NCBI RefSeq assembly: GCF_001425685.1 | Contig: NZ_LMCY01000032.1 | Coordinates: forward strand, 38,572 to 102,571 | From: Massilia sp. Root335 | GTDB lineage: Bacteria > Pseudomonadota > Gammaproteobacteria > Burkholderiales > Burkholderiaceae_D | Direction of reading: 5' to 3' | DNA length: 64,000 nucleotides | Shown here: piece after piece, positions 1-8,522 of the stretch | Numbering within the stretch: the stretch's first letter is position 1 | How the letters are laid out: the number at the start of each line of letters is the position of its first letter | Made by a program: the position numbers and the translations under genes | The notes under the pieces: model-generated | Database searches by the model: none | Seen by the model: the letters and a program-made list of their open reading frames with translations, nothing else | What the model was told of the DNA's origin: nothing

Positions 1-1
1 C

Positions 2-757
2 TGGGCCGTCGCGATGCGCGACAAGTACGGCGCCAACGACCGCTCGCAAAAACTGAAATACCACATCCAGACGTCCGGCCGCTCGCTGCACGCGCAGGAG
101 ATCGACTTCAACGACATCCGCACGACCTTGCAGGCGCTGATCGCGATCTACGACAACTGCAACTCGCTGCACACGAATGCGTACGACGAGGCGATCACGA
201 CCCCGACCGACGAGTCCGTGCGCCGCGCGCTGGCCATCCAATTGATCATCAACCGCGAATGGGGCCTGGCCAAGAACGAGAATCCGAACCAGGGCTCGTT
301 CATCCTCGAGGAATTGACCGACCTCGTCGAGGAAGCCGTGCTGCAGGAATTCGAACGCATCGCCGAACGCGGCGGCGTGCTGGGTGCGATGGAGACGGGC
401 TACCAGCGCGGCAAGATCCAGGAAGAGTCGATGCTGTACGAGCACCGCAAGCACGATGGCTCGCTGCCCATCGTCGGCGTCAATACGTTCCGCAATCCCA
501 AGGGTGCCCAGGCACCGGCGACGATCGAACTGGCGCGCTCCACGGACGACGAAAAGCAGTCGCAGCTCTCCCGCCTGCAAGACTTCCACCAGCGCCACGC
601 GGACGCGGCACCGGCTGCCCTTGCTGCGCTGCAGCAAGCCGCCATCGACAACGAGAACGTGTTTGCACGCCTGATGGATGCCGTGCGCGTGTGTTCCTTG
701 GGGCAGATCACGACGGCGCTGTTCGAGGTCGGCGGACAATATCGTCGCAATATGTGA
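2..757 (+). CDS. icmF: Fused isobutyryl-CoA mutase (IcmF), C-terminal part
   Basis: The reading frame is open from the first bases, so the gene begins upstream of the window; about 251 C-terminal residues are visible. They match the end of the B12-dependent acyl-CoA mutase domain of IcmF, with stretches such as YHIQTSGRSLHAQEID, NSLHTNAYDEAITTPT and QGSFILEELTDLVEEAV. In full-length IcmF this domain is joined to a cobalamin-binding domain and a G-protein chaperone domain, and the enzyme interconverts isobutyryl-CoA and butyryl-CoA. Those other domains are not visible here. A methylmalonyl-CoA mutase paralogue is the main alternative, but the tail sequence fits IcmF better. It looks unrelated to the exopolysaccharide genes downstream. 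Confidence 0.88.
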   Translation, partial: WAVAMRDKYGANDRSQKLKYHIQTSGRSLHAQEIDFNDIRTTLQALIAIYDNCNSLHTNAYDEAITTPTDESVRRALAIQLIINREWGLAKNENPNQGSFILEELTDLVEEAVLQEFERIAERGGVLGAMETGYQRGKIQEESMLYEHRKHDGSLPIVGVNTFRNPKGAQAPATIELARSTDDEKQSQLSRLQDFHQRHADAAPAALAALQQAAIDNENVFARLMDAVRVCSLGQITTALFEVGGQYRRNM

Positions 758-798
758 GCCCCCGGTAGAATGGTTCCGGGACCACCACGGAGCCATTC

Positions 799-1119
799 AT
801 GCCGATCCAGCCGCAACAACTCGCCGCCCTCATGCGCGAAGTCGAACAGGAAGATCCGATCGACTTCGCGGACCTGCCCTTCCCCGACGACGACCTGCGC
901 CAGCTGGTCGCCAGCCACCTGTGCGAGATGGCTGCCTCGATGGAAAATTTCAGTACCGAAGACCGCCTGATGACGCTGCTGGCCGTGTCGGCCAAGCTCG
1001 TGCTCGAGAATCTGGTATTGCACGTGCAATTGTTACGTCGCCATGGCTTGCCCGTCGGGGACAATGTCGAAGCCCTGCTGAGCCGCCTGCGCAAGGGCGG
1101 CAGTGGCCCGGAGAAGTAA
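799..1119 (+). CDS. Small hypothetical protein (106 aa)
   Basis: An acidic, leucine-rich 106-residue protein with no signal peptide or membrane segment. A GGAG at 789-792 lies 6 bases before the ATG and supports the start. It follows icmF in the same direction after 41 bases, so it may be co-transcribed. Predicted helices with a hydrophobic pattern (residues 35-85) suggest a small cytosolic helical protein. I do not recognise the family and assign no function. Codon use matches the high-GC neighbours, which argues that it is a real gene. Confidence 0.65.
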   Translation: MPIQPQQLAALMREVEQEDPIDFADLPFPDDDLRQLVASHLCEMAASMENFSTEDRLMTLLAVSAKLVLENLVLHVQLLRRHGLPVGDNVEALLSRLRKGGSGPEK

Positions 1120-1297
1120 GATGAGCGTCATATCGACGAGATATCGCGTCAAAAGGGAGCGACTTCTACCACTTTGATGGGGGGATTTGCAACAAGACGT
1201 CCAACTTGTACGGCTTTGTTACTATTCCTTCAGGTATTATTGTTGAAGAGGAATCCGCACATCAATGCGGACACGAACCATATCTCGAGGAATCCAG

Positions 1298-4078
1298 ATG
1301 CCGCGTCACCCGAACAAGCTCAAACTCACTGCTGCCATCCTGTCCGGCGCTTTCATGGTAGCAGGGCTGTCCGCCTGCGGTCGCTCCACGCAGTCGACCG
1401 AACAGCTGCTGACCGATGCCAAACAGTACCAGCAAAAGGGTGACCTGAAGTCGGCAATGATCCAGCTCAAGAATGCCGTCGAAAAGAGCCCGGAAAACGG
1501 CGAAGCGCGCATCGAGCTGGGCAGCCTGGAACTCGGCATGGGCGATTTCGCCTCGGCCGAAAAGGAATTCCGTAAAGCCCGCTCGGCCGGTATCGCGGCC
1601 GACCGCGTGCTGCCCCTGCTGAGCAAGGCGATGTCGCAGCAAGGCAAATTCAAGGAAATCCTCGACGACGTCACGCCTGAGGCGGCCGCCAAGTCGGCGC
1701 CGCTGCTGGCGCTGCGCGGCGAAGCCCTGCTGGCAACCGGCAAGCTCGACGAGGCCAAGCAGGCGTTCGACCAGGCCCTGGCGCTGAACGCCAATTCGGG
1801 CGATGCGCTGCTCGGCCTGGCGCGCTATGCCATCGCCAAGCACGACAGGGATGCCGCCACACACTATATCGATGAGGCGGTGGCCAAGGACCCCAAGAAT
1901 CCGGATGTCTTCATGGCGCGCGGCACCATGCTGCGCACCCAGGGCAAGGCCGACGAGGCGATCGCCGCATTCGATCAGGCGCTGGCGTTAAATCCGCACC
2001 ATCGTACCGCGCATATCGAAAAGGCATACATCGACATCACCCGCGGCAAGTTCCCGGATGCAAAAACGGAAATCGATGCCGCCGAGAAGAATGCTCCGGG
2101 CAATTTGCTCGTGACGTACACCCGTGCGCTGTACGAATTCTCGCAAGGTAAATACCAGGCCGCCCAGGATGCCCTGCAACGCGTGCTGAAAGTCGCCCCC
2201 GACCACATGCCCAGCATCCTGCTGACCGGTGCATCCGAACTGAATCTCGGCTCCCTGCAACAGGCCGACCAGCACCTGCGTAAATATCTGGAAAGCAATC
2301 CGGACGACGTCTATGCCCGCAAGCTGCTGGCCCAGGTCCAGCTCAGGAGCGCCCAGCCGGCCGACGCGGCCGCCACGCTGGCACCGGCCCTCAAGAGCGC
2401 GGCGGACGATCCGCAGGTCCTGGCGCTGGCCGGTGAAACCTATATGCAGGTACATGACTTCAACAAAGCCAGTGCCTACCTGGAAAAAGCCGCTGTGCTG
2501 GCGCCCAAGGCGGCCGGCTTGCGCACTTCGCTCGGCCTGTCCAAGCTGGCCCAGGGCGACCAGGCACGCGGCCTGTCCGAACTGGAAATGGCCACCGAGC
2601 TCGATCCGAAATCGGCGCACGCGACGATGGCGCTGGTCCAGACAGAAGTCAGCCTCAAGCACTACGACAAGGCCCTGGCCGCCATCGACGCCCTCGAAAA
2701 GCAGCAGCCCGACAATCCCCAGGTGCTGACGCTGAAAGGTGCGGTCAACATGGTGAGGGGCGATGTTCCCGCCGCCCGCGCCGCGCTCGACAAGGCCGTG
2801 GCCATACAGCCGACCTTCATTCCGGCCGTGCAGAACCTGGCGCGCCTGGACCTCGTCGAAAAGAAACCCGACGCCGCCAAGCAGCGCTACGAAAAAGTCC
2901 TGCAGAAGGAACCGAACAACGCCGACGCCATGCGCGCCCTGGGTGAACTGGCGATGATGCAGAATCATGCCGCCGAGGCGACGACGTGGTTCGAGAAAGC
3001 CAGCAATTCGAATCCGAATTCGGTGGTCCCCGCGATCACGCTCGGCCGGCACTACCTGCGTACGGGACAGCCGCAAAAAGCGCTGACCCTGGCACGCAAG
3101 TTCCAGACCGCCAACCCGACCAATCCCGAGCTGGTGGAACTGCTGGGCCAGGCCCAGATCGCCAACAAGGACACGGCCGGCGCGCTGGAAACCTACAGCA
3201 AGCTGGTGAACCTGGTGCCGAAATCGGCCGCGCCGCACCTGCGCCTGGCCGGTGTGCACATGCTGATGCAGAACAATAATGCCGCGGTCGAGGACCTCAA
3301 GCGCGCCGTCGACCTGCAGCCGGACCTGGTCGCCGCCCGCCTGGCCCAGGTCGAGCTGGCCATGCGCATGGGCCACGCGGACGAGGCCCTGGCCTTTGCC
3401 CGCGAGATCCAGAAGACCAACGCCAAGTCGCCCGTCGGCTACGCAACCGAAGGCGACGTGCTGATGGCGCAGAAGAAGCCGGCGCAAGCGCTGCCGGCCT
3501 ACGACAAGGCATTGGCGCTCGACAAGGCGCCGCAAATCTTCGTGAAATCCCTGCAGGCCATGACGCTGGCCGGCAAAGGCAAGGAAGCGCAGGCACGCGC
3601 GGCCCAGTGGCTCAAGGAACACCCGGATGACGTCCTGACCGGCATGTACGTGTCCGAGAACAGCCTGGCCGCCAAGGATTACAAGGCGGCGATCGCGCGC
3701 CTGGAAGACGTCGTCAAGCGCATCCCGAACAACGCGGCCGCACTGAACAACCTGGCCTACGCTTACCAACAAGAAAAAGATCCGCGAGCCCTGCCGACTG
3801 CCGAGCAGGCGTACAAGCTGGCGGACAACAACCCCGGCATCATGGACACGCTGGGCTGGCTGCTGGTCGAGCAAGGCAATACGAGCCGCGGCGTGCCGCT
3901 GCTGCAGAAGGCCAGCGGCCTGGCGCCGAACTCGTCGGAAGTGCGCTACCACCTGGCGGTGGGCCTGAGCAAATCCGGCGACAAGGCGGGCGCGCGCAAG
4001 GAGCTCGACAAGCTTCTGGCGACCGATAAATCGTTCGCCCAGGCAGATGAAGCGCGCGCATTGCTAAAGGCTTTGTAA
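1298..4078 (+). CDS. prsT: PEP-CTERM/XrtA system TPR-repeat lipoprotein PrsT
   Basis: A 926-residue protein made almost entirely of tetratricopeptide repeats. The ATG at 1298 is chosen over an upstream in-frame ATG because CGAGG precedes it by 7 bases and because it directly starts a lipoprotein signal peptide with lipobox LSAC (Cys27). Repeated A-x3-Y/F-x2-A-L and P-x3-A motifs run from about residue 35 to the end. Length and layout fit PrsT, the giant TPR lipoprotein that travels with exosortase A and the PrsK/PrsR two-component system. It probably sits in the periplasm, anchored to a membrane, as a scaffold for polysaccharide or PEP-CTERM protein export. Here it is about 43 kb away from prsR and prsK rather than next to them. 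Confidence 0.88.
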   Translation: MPRHPNKLKLTAAILSGAFMVAGLSACGRSTQSTEQLLTDAKQYQQKGDLKSAMIQLKNAVEKSPENGEARIELGSLELGMGDFASAEKEFRKARSAGIAADRVLPLLSKAMSQQGKFKEILDDVTPEAAAKSAPLLALRGEALLATGKLDEAKQAFDQALALNANSGDALLGLARYAIAKHDRDAATHYIDEAVAKDPKNPDVFMARGTMLRTQGKADEAIAAFDQALALNPHHRTAHIEKAYIDITRGKFPDAKTEIDAAEKNAPGNLLVTYTRALYEFSQGKYQAAQDALQRVLKVAPDHMPSILLTGASELNLGSLQQADQHLRKYLESNPDDVYARKLLAQVQLRSAQPADAAATLAPALKSAADDPQVLALAGETYMQVHDFNKASAYLEKAAVLAPKAAGLRTSLGLSKLAQGDQARGLSELEMATELDPKSAHATMALVQTEVSLKHYDKALAAIDALEKQQPDNPQVLTLKGAVNMVRGDVPAARAALDKAVAIQPTFIPAVQNLARLDLVEKKPDAAKQRYEKVLQKEPNNADAMRALGELAMMQNHAAEATTWFEKASNSNPNSVVPAITLGRHYLRTGQPQKALTLARKFQTANPTNPELVELLGQAQIANKDTAGALETYSKLVNLVPKSAAPHLRLAGVHMLMQNNNAAVEDLKRAVDLQPDLVAARLAQVELAMRMGHADEALAFAREIQKTNAKSPVGYATEGDVLMAQKKPAQALPAYDKALALDKAPQIFVKSLQAMTLAGKGKEAQARAAQWLKEHPDDVLTGMYVSENSLAAKDYKAAIARLEDVVKRIPNNAAALNNLAYAYQQEKDPRALPTAEQAYKLADNNPGIMDTLGWLLVEQGNTSRGVPLLQKASGLAPNSSEVRYHLAVGLSKSGDKAGARKELDKLLATDKSFAQADEARALLKAL

Positions 4079-4194
4079 GAAGCTAATATACATTAATAAA
4101 TAAATAATAATCCGTGCCCGGCAGCGCCAGGGCCGGGGTCCGGAACTTCCGTCCGCCGCACGCGGGCGTTTTTAAACAATTGGGGAATCCTGCG

Positions 4195-4971
4195 ATGACG
4201 ACTTTCGACGATTTCAAGGATCCAGAGGGTAGTTCGGCCGCATCCCTATCGGACGCTCATGATTTCAGCGATCGCGATAATATGACGCCCTCGCAATATG
4301 AGGATGTCATCGTGAACCACGATTCGTATGGAATCCGGCTTACCGATACTGCGGACGGGCGAAATTCGGCAAGTATGCTGATCAACAAGATGTATGCCTG
4401 GCGTGGTTACTCCGGCACGCACCAATTCAGCGACGACCCGAATCGCATTACCCTCACCGCCACCGACAAGGGCGACGTGGTCGGTACGCTCACGATCGGT
4501 ATCGACTCGCCGATCGGCCTGATGGCAGACCAGATCTTCAAGGAGGAGCTGGACGCACACCGCAACTATGGCGCGCGCCTGTGCGAGTTCACGAAGCTGG
4601 CGTTCGACCCATCGGTACGTTCGAAGACTTCGCTGGCCAACCTGTTTCACCTGGCCGTGATCTACGCCCGCGACATCCACCAATGTACGGATATCGTCAT
4701 CGAAGTGAACCCGCGCCATCGCCGTTTTTACGAACGCATGCTCGGTTTCCAGCAGGAGGGCGAACTGAAAATCAACCCGCGCGTCGAGGCACCGGCCTAC
4801 CTGTTGCGGGTAAATCTGGAATTTGTAACGGAACAGATCCAGAAATTCGGCGGCACATTTAGCGCCGATAACAACGTGTCCGAACGTTCGTTTTATCCCT
4901 ATTTCTTCTCGCCGCGCGAAGAACGAGGCATCATCAATCGCCTCCTGCGCATGGACGAACAGCACGCATAA
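4195..4971 (+). CDS. FeeM-like long-chain N-acyl amino acid synthase (PEP-CTERM-associated acyltransferase)
   Basis: A 258-residue protein with a GNAT-like fold of the FeeM type: RLTDTADGRNSASMLINKMY, then VVGTLTIGIDSP, CEFTKLAFDPSVRSK and VNPRHRRFYERMLGF. FeeM enzymes transfer a long acyl chain from an acyl carrier protein to an amino acid such as tyrosine, and relatives have been linked to PEP-CTERM/exosortase genomes. The ATG at 4195 has GGGG 9 bases upstream; an in-frame start further up gives an unlikely basic extension. The 116-base gap after prsT holds a weak GC hairpin with a T run (4154-4173), so transcription may be separate. The neighbouring ThiF, nitroreductase and glycosyltransferase genes suggest that the acyl amino acid is modified further, which is inference. 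Confidence 0.8.
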   Translation: MTTFDDFKDPEGSSAASLSDAHDFSDRDNMTPSQYEDVIVNHDSYGIRLTDTADGRNSASMLINKMYAWRGYSGTHQFSDDPNRITLTATDKGDVVGTLTIGIDSPIGLMADQIFKEELDAHRNYGARLCEFTKLAFDPSVRSKTSLANLFHLAVIYARDIHQCTDIVIEVNPRHRRFYERMLGFQQEGELKINPRVEAPAYLLRVNLEFVTEQIQKFGGTFSADNNVSERSFYPYFFSPREERGIINRLLRMDEQHA

Positions 4972-5013
4972 AAGGGCTGTGCGTTGCAGATCACGTCGCC
5001 GCGGCCCTTTTAT
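4968..5013 (+). terminator. Inverted repeat after the FeeM-like gene, possible terminator or attenuator
   Basis: ATAAAAGGGC at 4968-4977 is repeated as its perfect reverse complement at 5004-5013, a 10-bp stem with a 26-base loop. It overlaps the stop codon of the synthase gene and ends 24 bases before the ThiF-like start. No long T run follows, so partial termination or mRNA-end protection is as likely as full termination. Confidence 0.45.
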
Positions 5014-5037
5014 CGATAAAACCGTTTTTCCTCATCA

Positions 5038-5925
5038 ATGACAAATCCGTTCCGCTATGAACAGGCGTTTTCGCGCAATATCGGCTGGGTGACGCCGGCA
5101 GAACAGCAGACCCTGCGCGGCAAGCGCGTCGCCATCGCCGGCGGCGGCGGGGTCGGCGGCGTACACCTGCTGACCCTGGCGCGCCTGGGCGTGACAAAAT
5201 TTCATATCGCCGATTTCGACACCTTCGACATCGTCAACTTCAACCGCCAGGTCGGCGCCATGATGTCGACGGTCGGCCAGCCCAAGGCCGAGGTCCTGGC
5301 CCGCATGGCCAAGGACATCAATCCCGAAATCGACATCAAGATCTTTCCTGATGGCGTCAACCAGGGCAATCTCGATCAATTCCTGGACGGTGTCGACCTG
5401 TACGTCGACGCGCTCGACTTCTTTGCCTTCGACGCCCGCCAGCAGACGTTCGCCGCCTGCGCCCGCCTCGGCATCCCGGCCACGACGGCCGCGCCGCTGG
5501 GCATGGGCGCCGCCCTGCTGAACTTCATGCCGGGGCAGATGACGTTCGAGGAGTATTTCCAGTGGGGCGACCTGCCAGAACTGGACAAGGCAATCCGCTT
5601 CGTCGTCGGCCTCGCGCCGGCCGGCCTGCATCGTCCCTATCTCGTGGTGCCGGACGCCGTCAACTTCGTGGAGCGCCGCGGTCCGTCGACCTTCATGGCG
5701 TGCCAGTTGTGCGCCGGCATCGTCGCCACCGAGGCGCTCAAGATCCTGCTCGGACGCGGCAAGGTCCTGGCCGCACCGCACGGCGTGCAGTTCGATGCCT
5801 ATCGCAACAAGCTGGCCCATACCTGGCGCCCGGGCGGCAACGGCAATCCGCTGCACCGACTGATGATCGCCGTCGGCAAGCGCCAGATGACACGCCAGCT
5901 GGCAGGGAAAGCGGTACAGGCATGA
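5038..5925 (+). CDS. ThiF/MoeB-type E1-like adenylyltransferase
   Basis: A 295-residue single-domain E1-like enzyme. The nucleotide-binding glycine motif AGGGGVGG lies near residues 34-41, followed by an acidic strand end (FDTFDIVNFNRQ) with the conserved Asn-Arg-Gln of the ThiF/MoeB superfamily. Family members adenylate a C-terminal carboxylate using ATP. Only one Cys-x2-Cys pair (CQLC, near residue 222) is visible, so the zinc site of MoeB/ThiF is incomplete, as in many biosynthetic-cluster ThiF proteins. No ubiquitin-like or ThiS-like partner is encoded nearby, so the substrate is unknown. The stop overlaps the next start (ATGA), indicating translational coupling with the nitroreductase. 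Confidence 0.82.
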   Translation: MTNPFRYEQAFSRNIGWVTPAEQQTLRGKRVAIAGGGGVGGVHLLTLARLGVTKFHIADFDTFDIVNFNRQVGAMMSTVGQPKAEVLARMAKDINPEIDIKIFPDGVNQGNLDQFLDGVDLYVDALDFFAFDARQQTFAACARLGIPATTAAPLGMGAALLNFMPGQMTFEEYFQWGDLPELDKAIRFVVGLAPAGLHRPYLVVPDAVNFVERRGPSTFMACQLCAGIVATEALKILLGRGKVLAAPHGVQFDAYRNKLAHTWRPGGNGNPLHRLMIAVGKRQMTRQLAGKAVQA

Positions 5926-6986
5926 ACCTCCCGCAGACGATCCACGACATCCTCGAGCTGGCACGCTGGGCGCCGAGCGGCGACAACACCCAGGTCTGGC
6001 GTTTCGAAGTGCTCGGCCCCGACCACGTCGCCGTGCACTTTTACGACACGCGCGAGGATACCGTGTACGACTTCCGCGGCCGCCCGAGCCAGCTGTCGCA
6101 CGGCACCCTGCTGGAAACGATGGCGATCGCCGCCACCGCCCACGGCCTGCGCACCGAGATCACCCGGCGTCCGGACGATCAGGATCACCTGCCCGTGTTC
6201 GACGTGCGTTTCGTGCAGGATGCGGCAGTAACGCCGAGTCCGCTCATCGCCGCGATCACGACCCGCAGCGTGCAGCGCCGCGCGATGAGCACGCGCGCCC
6301 TGCTGCCCGAGGAAAAACGCGCCCTCGAAGATGCCGTCGGCGACGGCTACGACGTGCGTTGGATCGAAGGCTTCGGCGGCAAGATGGCCGCCGCGCGCCT
6401 GATGTTTTCGAACGCCAAGCTGCGCCTGACCATGCCGGAAGCCTACGAGGTGCATCGCCGCATCATCCACTGGAACGCGCGCCACAGCCCCGACCGCGTG
6501 CCCGACCAGGCCCTGGGCGTCGACGCCGCCACCTTGCGCCTGATGAAATGGGCGATGGTCAGCTGGGGCCGCCTGTCCACGATGAACCGCCTGATGGGCA
6601 CCTGGGCGCCGCGCCTGCAGATGGACCTCGTGCCGGGTCTGCGCTGCGCTGCGCACTTCGTCATCATGGCCAAACGCGCGCCGGAGACCGTCGAGGACCA
6701 CGTCGCCGCCGGCCGCGCCGTGCAGCGCTTCTGGCTCACGCTCACCCACCTGGGACTGGCCATGCAGCCCGAGATGACGCCGCTGATTTTTTCCGCCTAC
6801 GTGCAGCACGGCGAATCGTTCTCGACCGTCGAGAAACTGCATGGCGCGGCGCGGCAATTGCAGCAGCGCCTGCACAAGCTGATCGGCACCGGCAACGGTC
6901 ATCCGGTCTTCATGGGCCGCCTCGGCGCCGGTCCCGCACCCCAGGCCCGTTCGCTGCGCAAGCCGCTCGAAGAACTGATGAAATAA
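5922..6986 (+). CDS. Nitroreductase-family (FMN-type) oxidoreductase
   Basis: A 354-residue protein starting at an ATG inside the ThiF stop codon. The N-terminus (ILELARWAPSGDNTQVWRF) carries the R-W-A-P-S-G-x-N-x-Q signature of the flavin-binding nitroreductase fold, and ITTRSVQRRAMSTRAL is the second conserved strand. It is longer than simple nitroreductases (about 200 residues), which suggests a duplicated or biosynthetic type. In natural-product clusters such enzymes oxidise or reduce rings and thioesters with FMN. With FeeM and ThiF next to it, a role in tailoring an acyl amino acid product is plausible but inferred. Confidence 0.75.
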   Translation: MNLPQTIHDILELARWAPSGDNTQVWRFEVLGPDHVAVHFYDTREDTVYDFRGRPSQLSHGTLLETMAIAATAHGLRTEITRRPDDQDHLPVFDVRFVQDAAVTPSPLIAAITTRSVQRRAMSTRALLPEEKRALEDAVGDGYDVRWIEGFGGKMAAARLMFSNAKLRLTMPEAYEVHRRIIHWNARHSPDRVPDQALGVDAATLRLMKWAMVSWGRLSTMNRLMGTWAPRLQMDLVPGLRCAAHFVIMAKRAPETVEDHVAAGRAVQRFWLTLTHLGLAMQPEMTPLIFSAYVQHGESFSTVEKLHGAARQLQQRLHKLIGTGNGHPVFMGRLGAGPAPQARSLRKPLEELMK

Positions 6987-6987
6987 A

Positions 6988-7017
6988 CCGGCGGCGCGGG
7001 CCTTCCCGCACCGCCGG
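6988..7017 (+). repeat. Strong GC hairpin between nitroreductase and glycosyltransferase genes
   Basis: CCGGCGG (6988-6994) and GCGGG pair with CCCGC and CCGCCGG (ending 7017) around a CCTT loop, a 12-bp stem with one mismatch. There is no T run, so it may be a Rho-type or mRNA-stabilising hairpin. Confidence 0.5.
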
Positions 7018-7066
7018 CGTCGTTCGCCCGGCACGTTCCCGCAACCCTTTCACGATCAACGCCCCT

Positions 7067-8332
7067 ATGGAACGTATCAAAATCCTGTTCTTTGCGGAAG
7101 CCGTGACGCTGGCCCACGTCGGACGTCCCATCGCGCTCGCGCAATCCCTCGATCCGGCACGCTTCGACGTGCATTTCGCCTGCGCCGAAGGCTATGACTT
7201 CTGTTTCAACGGGACGCAATTCACCCGCTGGACCATCCACAGCATTCCCAGCCAGCAATTCCTTGACGCGCTCGCGGGCGGCAAGCCGGTGTACAACACG
7301 GCGACCCTCACCGGCTACGTGGAAGACGACCTGCGCGTGCTGGACGCGGTCCGCCCCGACATCGTCGTCGGCGACTTCCGCCTGTCGCTGTCCGTCAGCG
7401 CGCGGCTGCGCCGGATTCCGTACGTGTCGCTGATGAACGCGTACTGGAGCCCGTACGTCGTGCAGCATTACGCCGTGCCGCACATCCCGCTGACGCGCCT
7501 CCTGCCGATCCGCATCGCGAATGCGATCTTCCGCATGGCGCGTCCGGTCGCCTTCGCCTCGCATTCCGTCCCGCTCAACCGCGTGCGCCGCAAATACGGG
7601 CTGCCCTCGCTGGGCGCCGACCTGCGCAAGGTGTACACGGATGCGGACTACAGCATGTACGCCGACGTCCCCGACCTGTTCCCGCCAAAAAGCCTGCCGC
7701 AGCAGCATGCGTACATCGGCCCCATCATCTGGGCGCCGCCGCTTGCCAAGCCCGAGTGGTGGGACAGGGTGCCGGAAGACAAACCCATCGTCTACGTCAC
7801 GCTCGGCAGTTCCGGCCAGGGCCGCCTGCTGCCGCTCGTGCTGGAAGCGCTGGCGCCGCTGCCGGTGACGGTCATCGCGGCCACGGCCGGGACGATCGAC
7901 GTGGCGAGCGCGCTGGCGAACGCGTTCGTCGCGCCCTACCTGCCGGGCGACCTGGCGGCGCAGCGCGCCAGCCTGGTCGTGTGCAACGGCGGCAGTCCGA
8001 CCAGCCAGCAGGCCCTGGCCGCCGGCGTGCCGGTGCTGGGCGTCGCCGGCAATCTCGACCAATTCCTGAACATGAGCGGCGTCATCAAGGCCGGCGCCGG
8101 TGCGTTGCTGCGCGCCGATCGCTTCCGCGCCAAGAAACTGACGCGCCAGGTGCGCGCGATGCTCGACGATCCGGCCATGACGGCCGCGGCGCGGCGCGTG
8201 GCCGATGCCTTCGCCGCTTATCCGGCGCCGCAACGCATGGCCGCCTTCCTGGAAGGCGTGCGTGCTTTCCACCGGTTTGCGCCGGCGCACAGGGTGGGCG
8301 ACGACAGCGCTGCGCTGTCCAACGTCGATTAA
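7067..8332 (+). CDS. MGT-type (GT1 family) glycosyltransferase
   Basis: A 421-residue cytosolic protein of GT-B fold. The N-terminus (ILFFAEAVTLAHVGRPIALA) and the C-terminal half (VYVTLGSSGQGRLLPLVLEA, then VVCNGGSPTSQQALAAGVPVLG) match the UDP-glucuronosyl/macrolide glycosyltransferase family, in which the C-terminal domain binds the nucleotide sugar. The usual HGG of the donor site is replaced by NGG. The start at 7067 gives the family's normal length; no strong ribosome site is visible. It is the last gene of the FeeM-ThiF-nitroreductase set, so the acceptor could be the lipid-like product, though a polysaccharide role cannot be excluded. Confidence 0.75.
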   Translation: MERIKILFFAEAVTLAHVGRPIALAQSLDPARFDVHFACAEGYDFCFNGTQFTRWTIHSIPSQQFLDALAGGKPVYNTATLTGYVEDDLRVLDAVRPDIVVGDFRLSLSVSARLRRIPYVSLMNAYWSPYVVQHYAVPHIPLTRLLPIRIANAIFRMARPVAFASHSVPLNRVRRKYGLPSLGADLRKVYTDADYSMYADVPDLFPPKSLPQQHAYIGPIIWAPPLAKPEWWDRVPEDKPIVYVTLGSSGQGRLLPLVLEALAPLPVTVIAATAGTIDVASALANAFVAPYLPGDLAAQRASLVVCNGGSPTSQQALAAGVPVLGVAGNLDQFLNMSGVIKAGAGALLRADRFRAKKLTRQVRAMLDDPAMTAAARRVADAFAAYPAPQRMAAFLEGVRAFHRFAPAHRVGDDSAALSNVD

Positions 8333-8337
8333 TTGGC

Positions 8338-8354
8338 TGTCGGAATTTTTTACA
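8338..8354 (+). promoter_or_regulatory. Probable PrsR-binding (PEP-CTERM) box
   Basis: TGTCGGAATTTTTTACA lies 74 bases upstream of the sigma-54 promoter of the PEP-CTERM gene. The same 17-base element occurs at 15054-15070 on the minus strand with 14 of 17 identities and a similar distance to another sigma-54 site. This arrangement fits an upstream activator site for the sigma-54 regulator PrsR encoded at 47 kb. Binding by PrsR is inferred. Confidence 0.65.
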
Positions 8355-8428
8355 CCGCGCGTCTGGTGACTTACGATTTCTCTTGTTTTACTGCTTAAGT
8401 CCTTGATTCTAAACAGAGTAAATCGAGC

Positions 8429-8446
8429 TGGCACGGGGATTGCTTT
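8429..8446 (+). promoter_or_regulatory. Sigma-54 promoter of the PEP-CTERM gene
   Basis: TGGCACGGGGATTGCTTT has the -24 GG and -12 GC elements with exact spacing and near-perfect consensus. The start of transcription should be close to 8455, leaving a leader of about 68 bases before the ATG at 8523. Confidence 0.85.
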
Positions 8447-8522
8447 AGTGTAGGTATAAGCCCGCAATTACAACGGGCTACTCCCCCCGACAAATTTAAC
8501 CAGCAGATTACTTGGAGCCAAT

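Noticed and set aside
1988..3952. 654-codon open frame antisense to prsT
   Set aside because: Long antisense frames are common in high-GC repeats; it has the composition of a shadow and no ribosome site.
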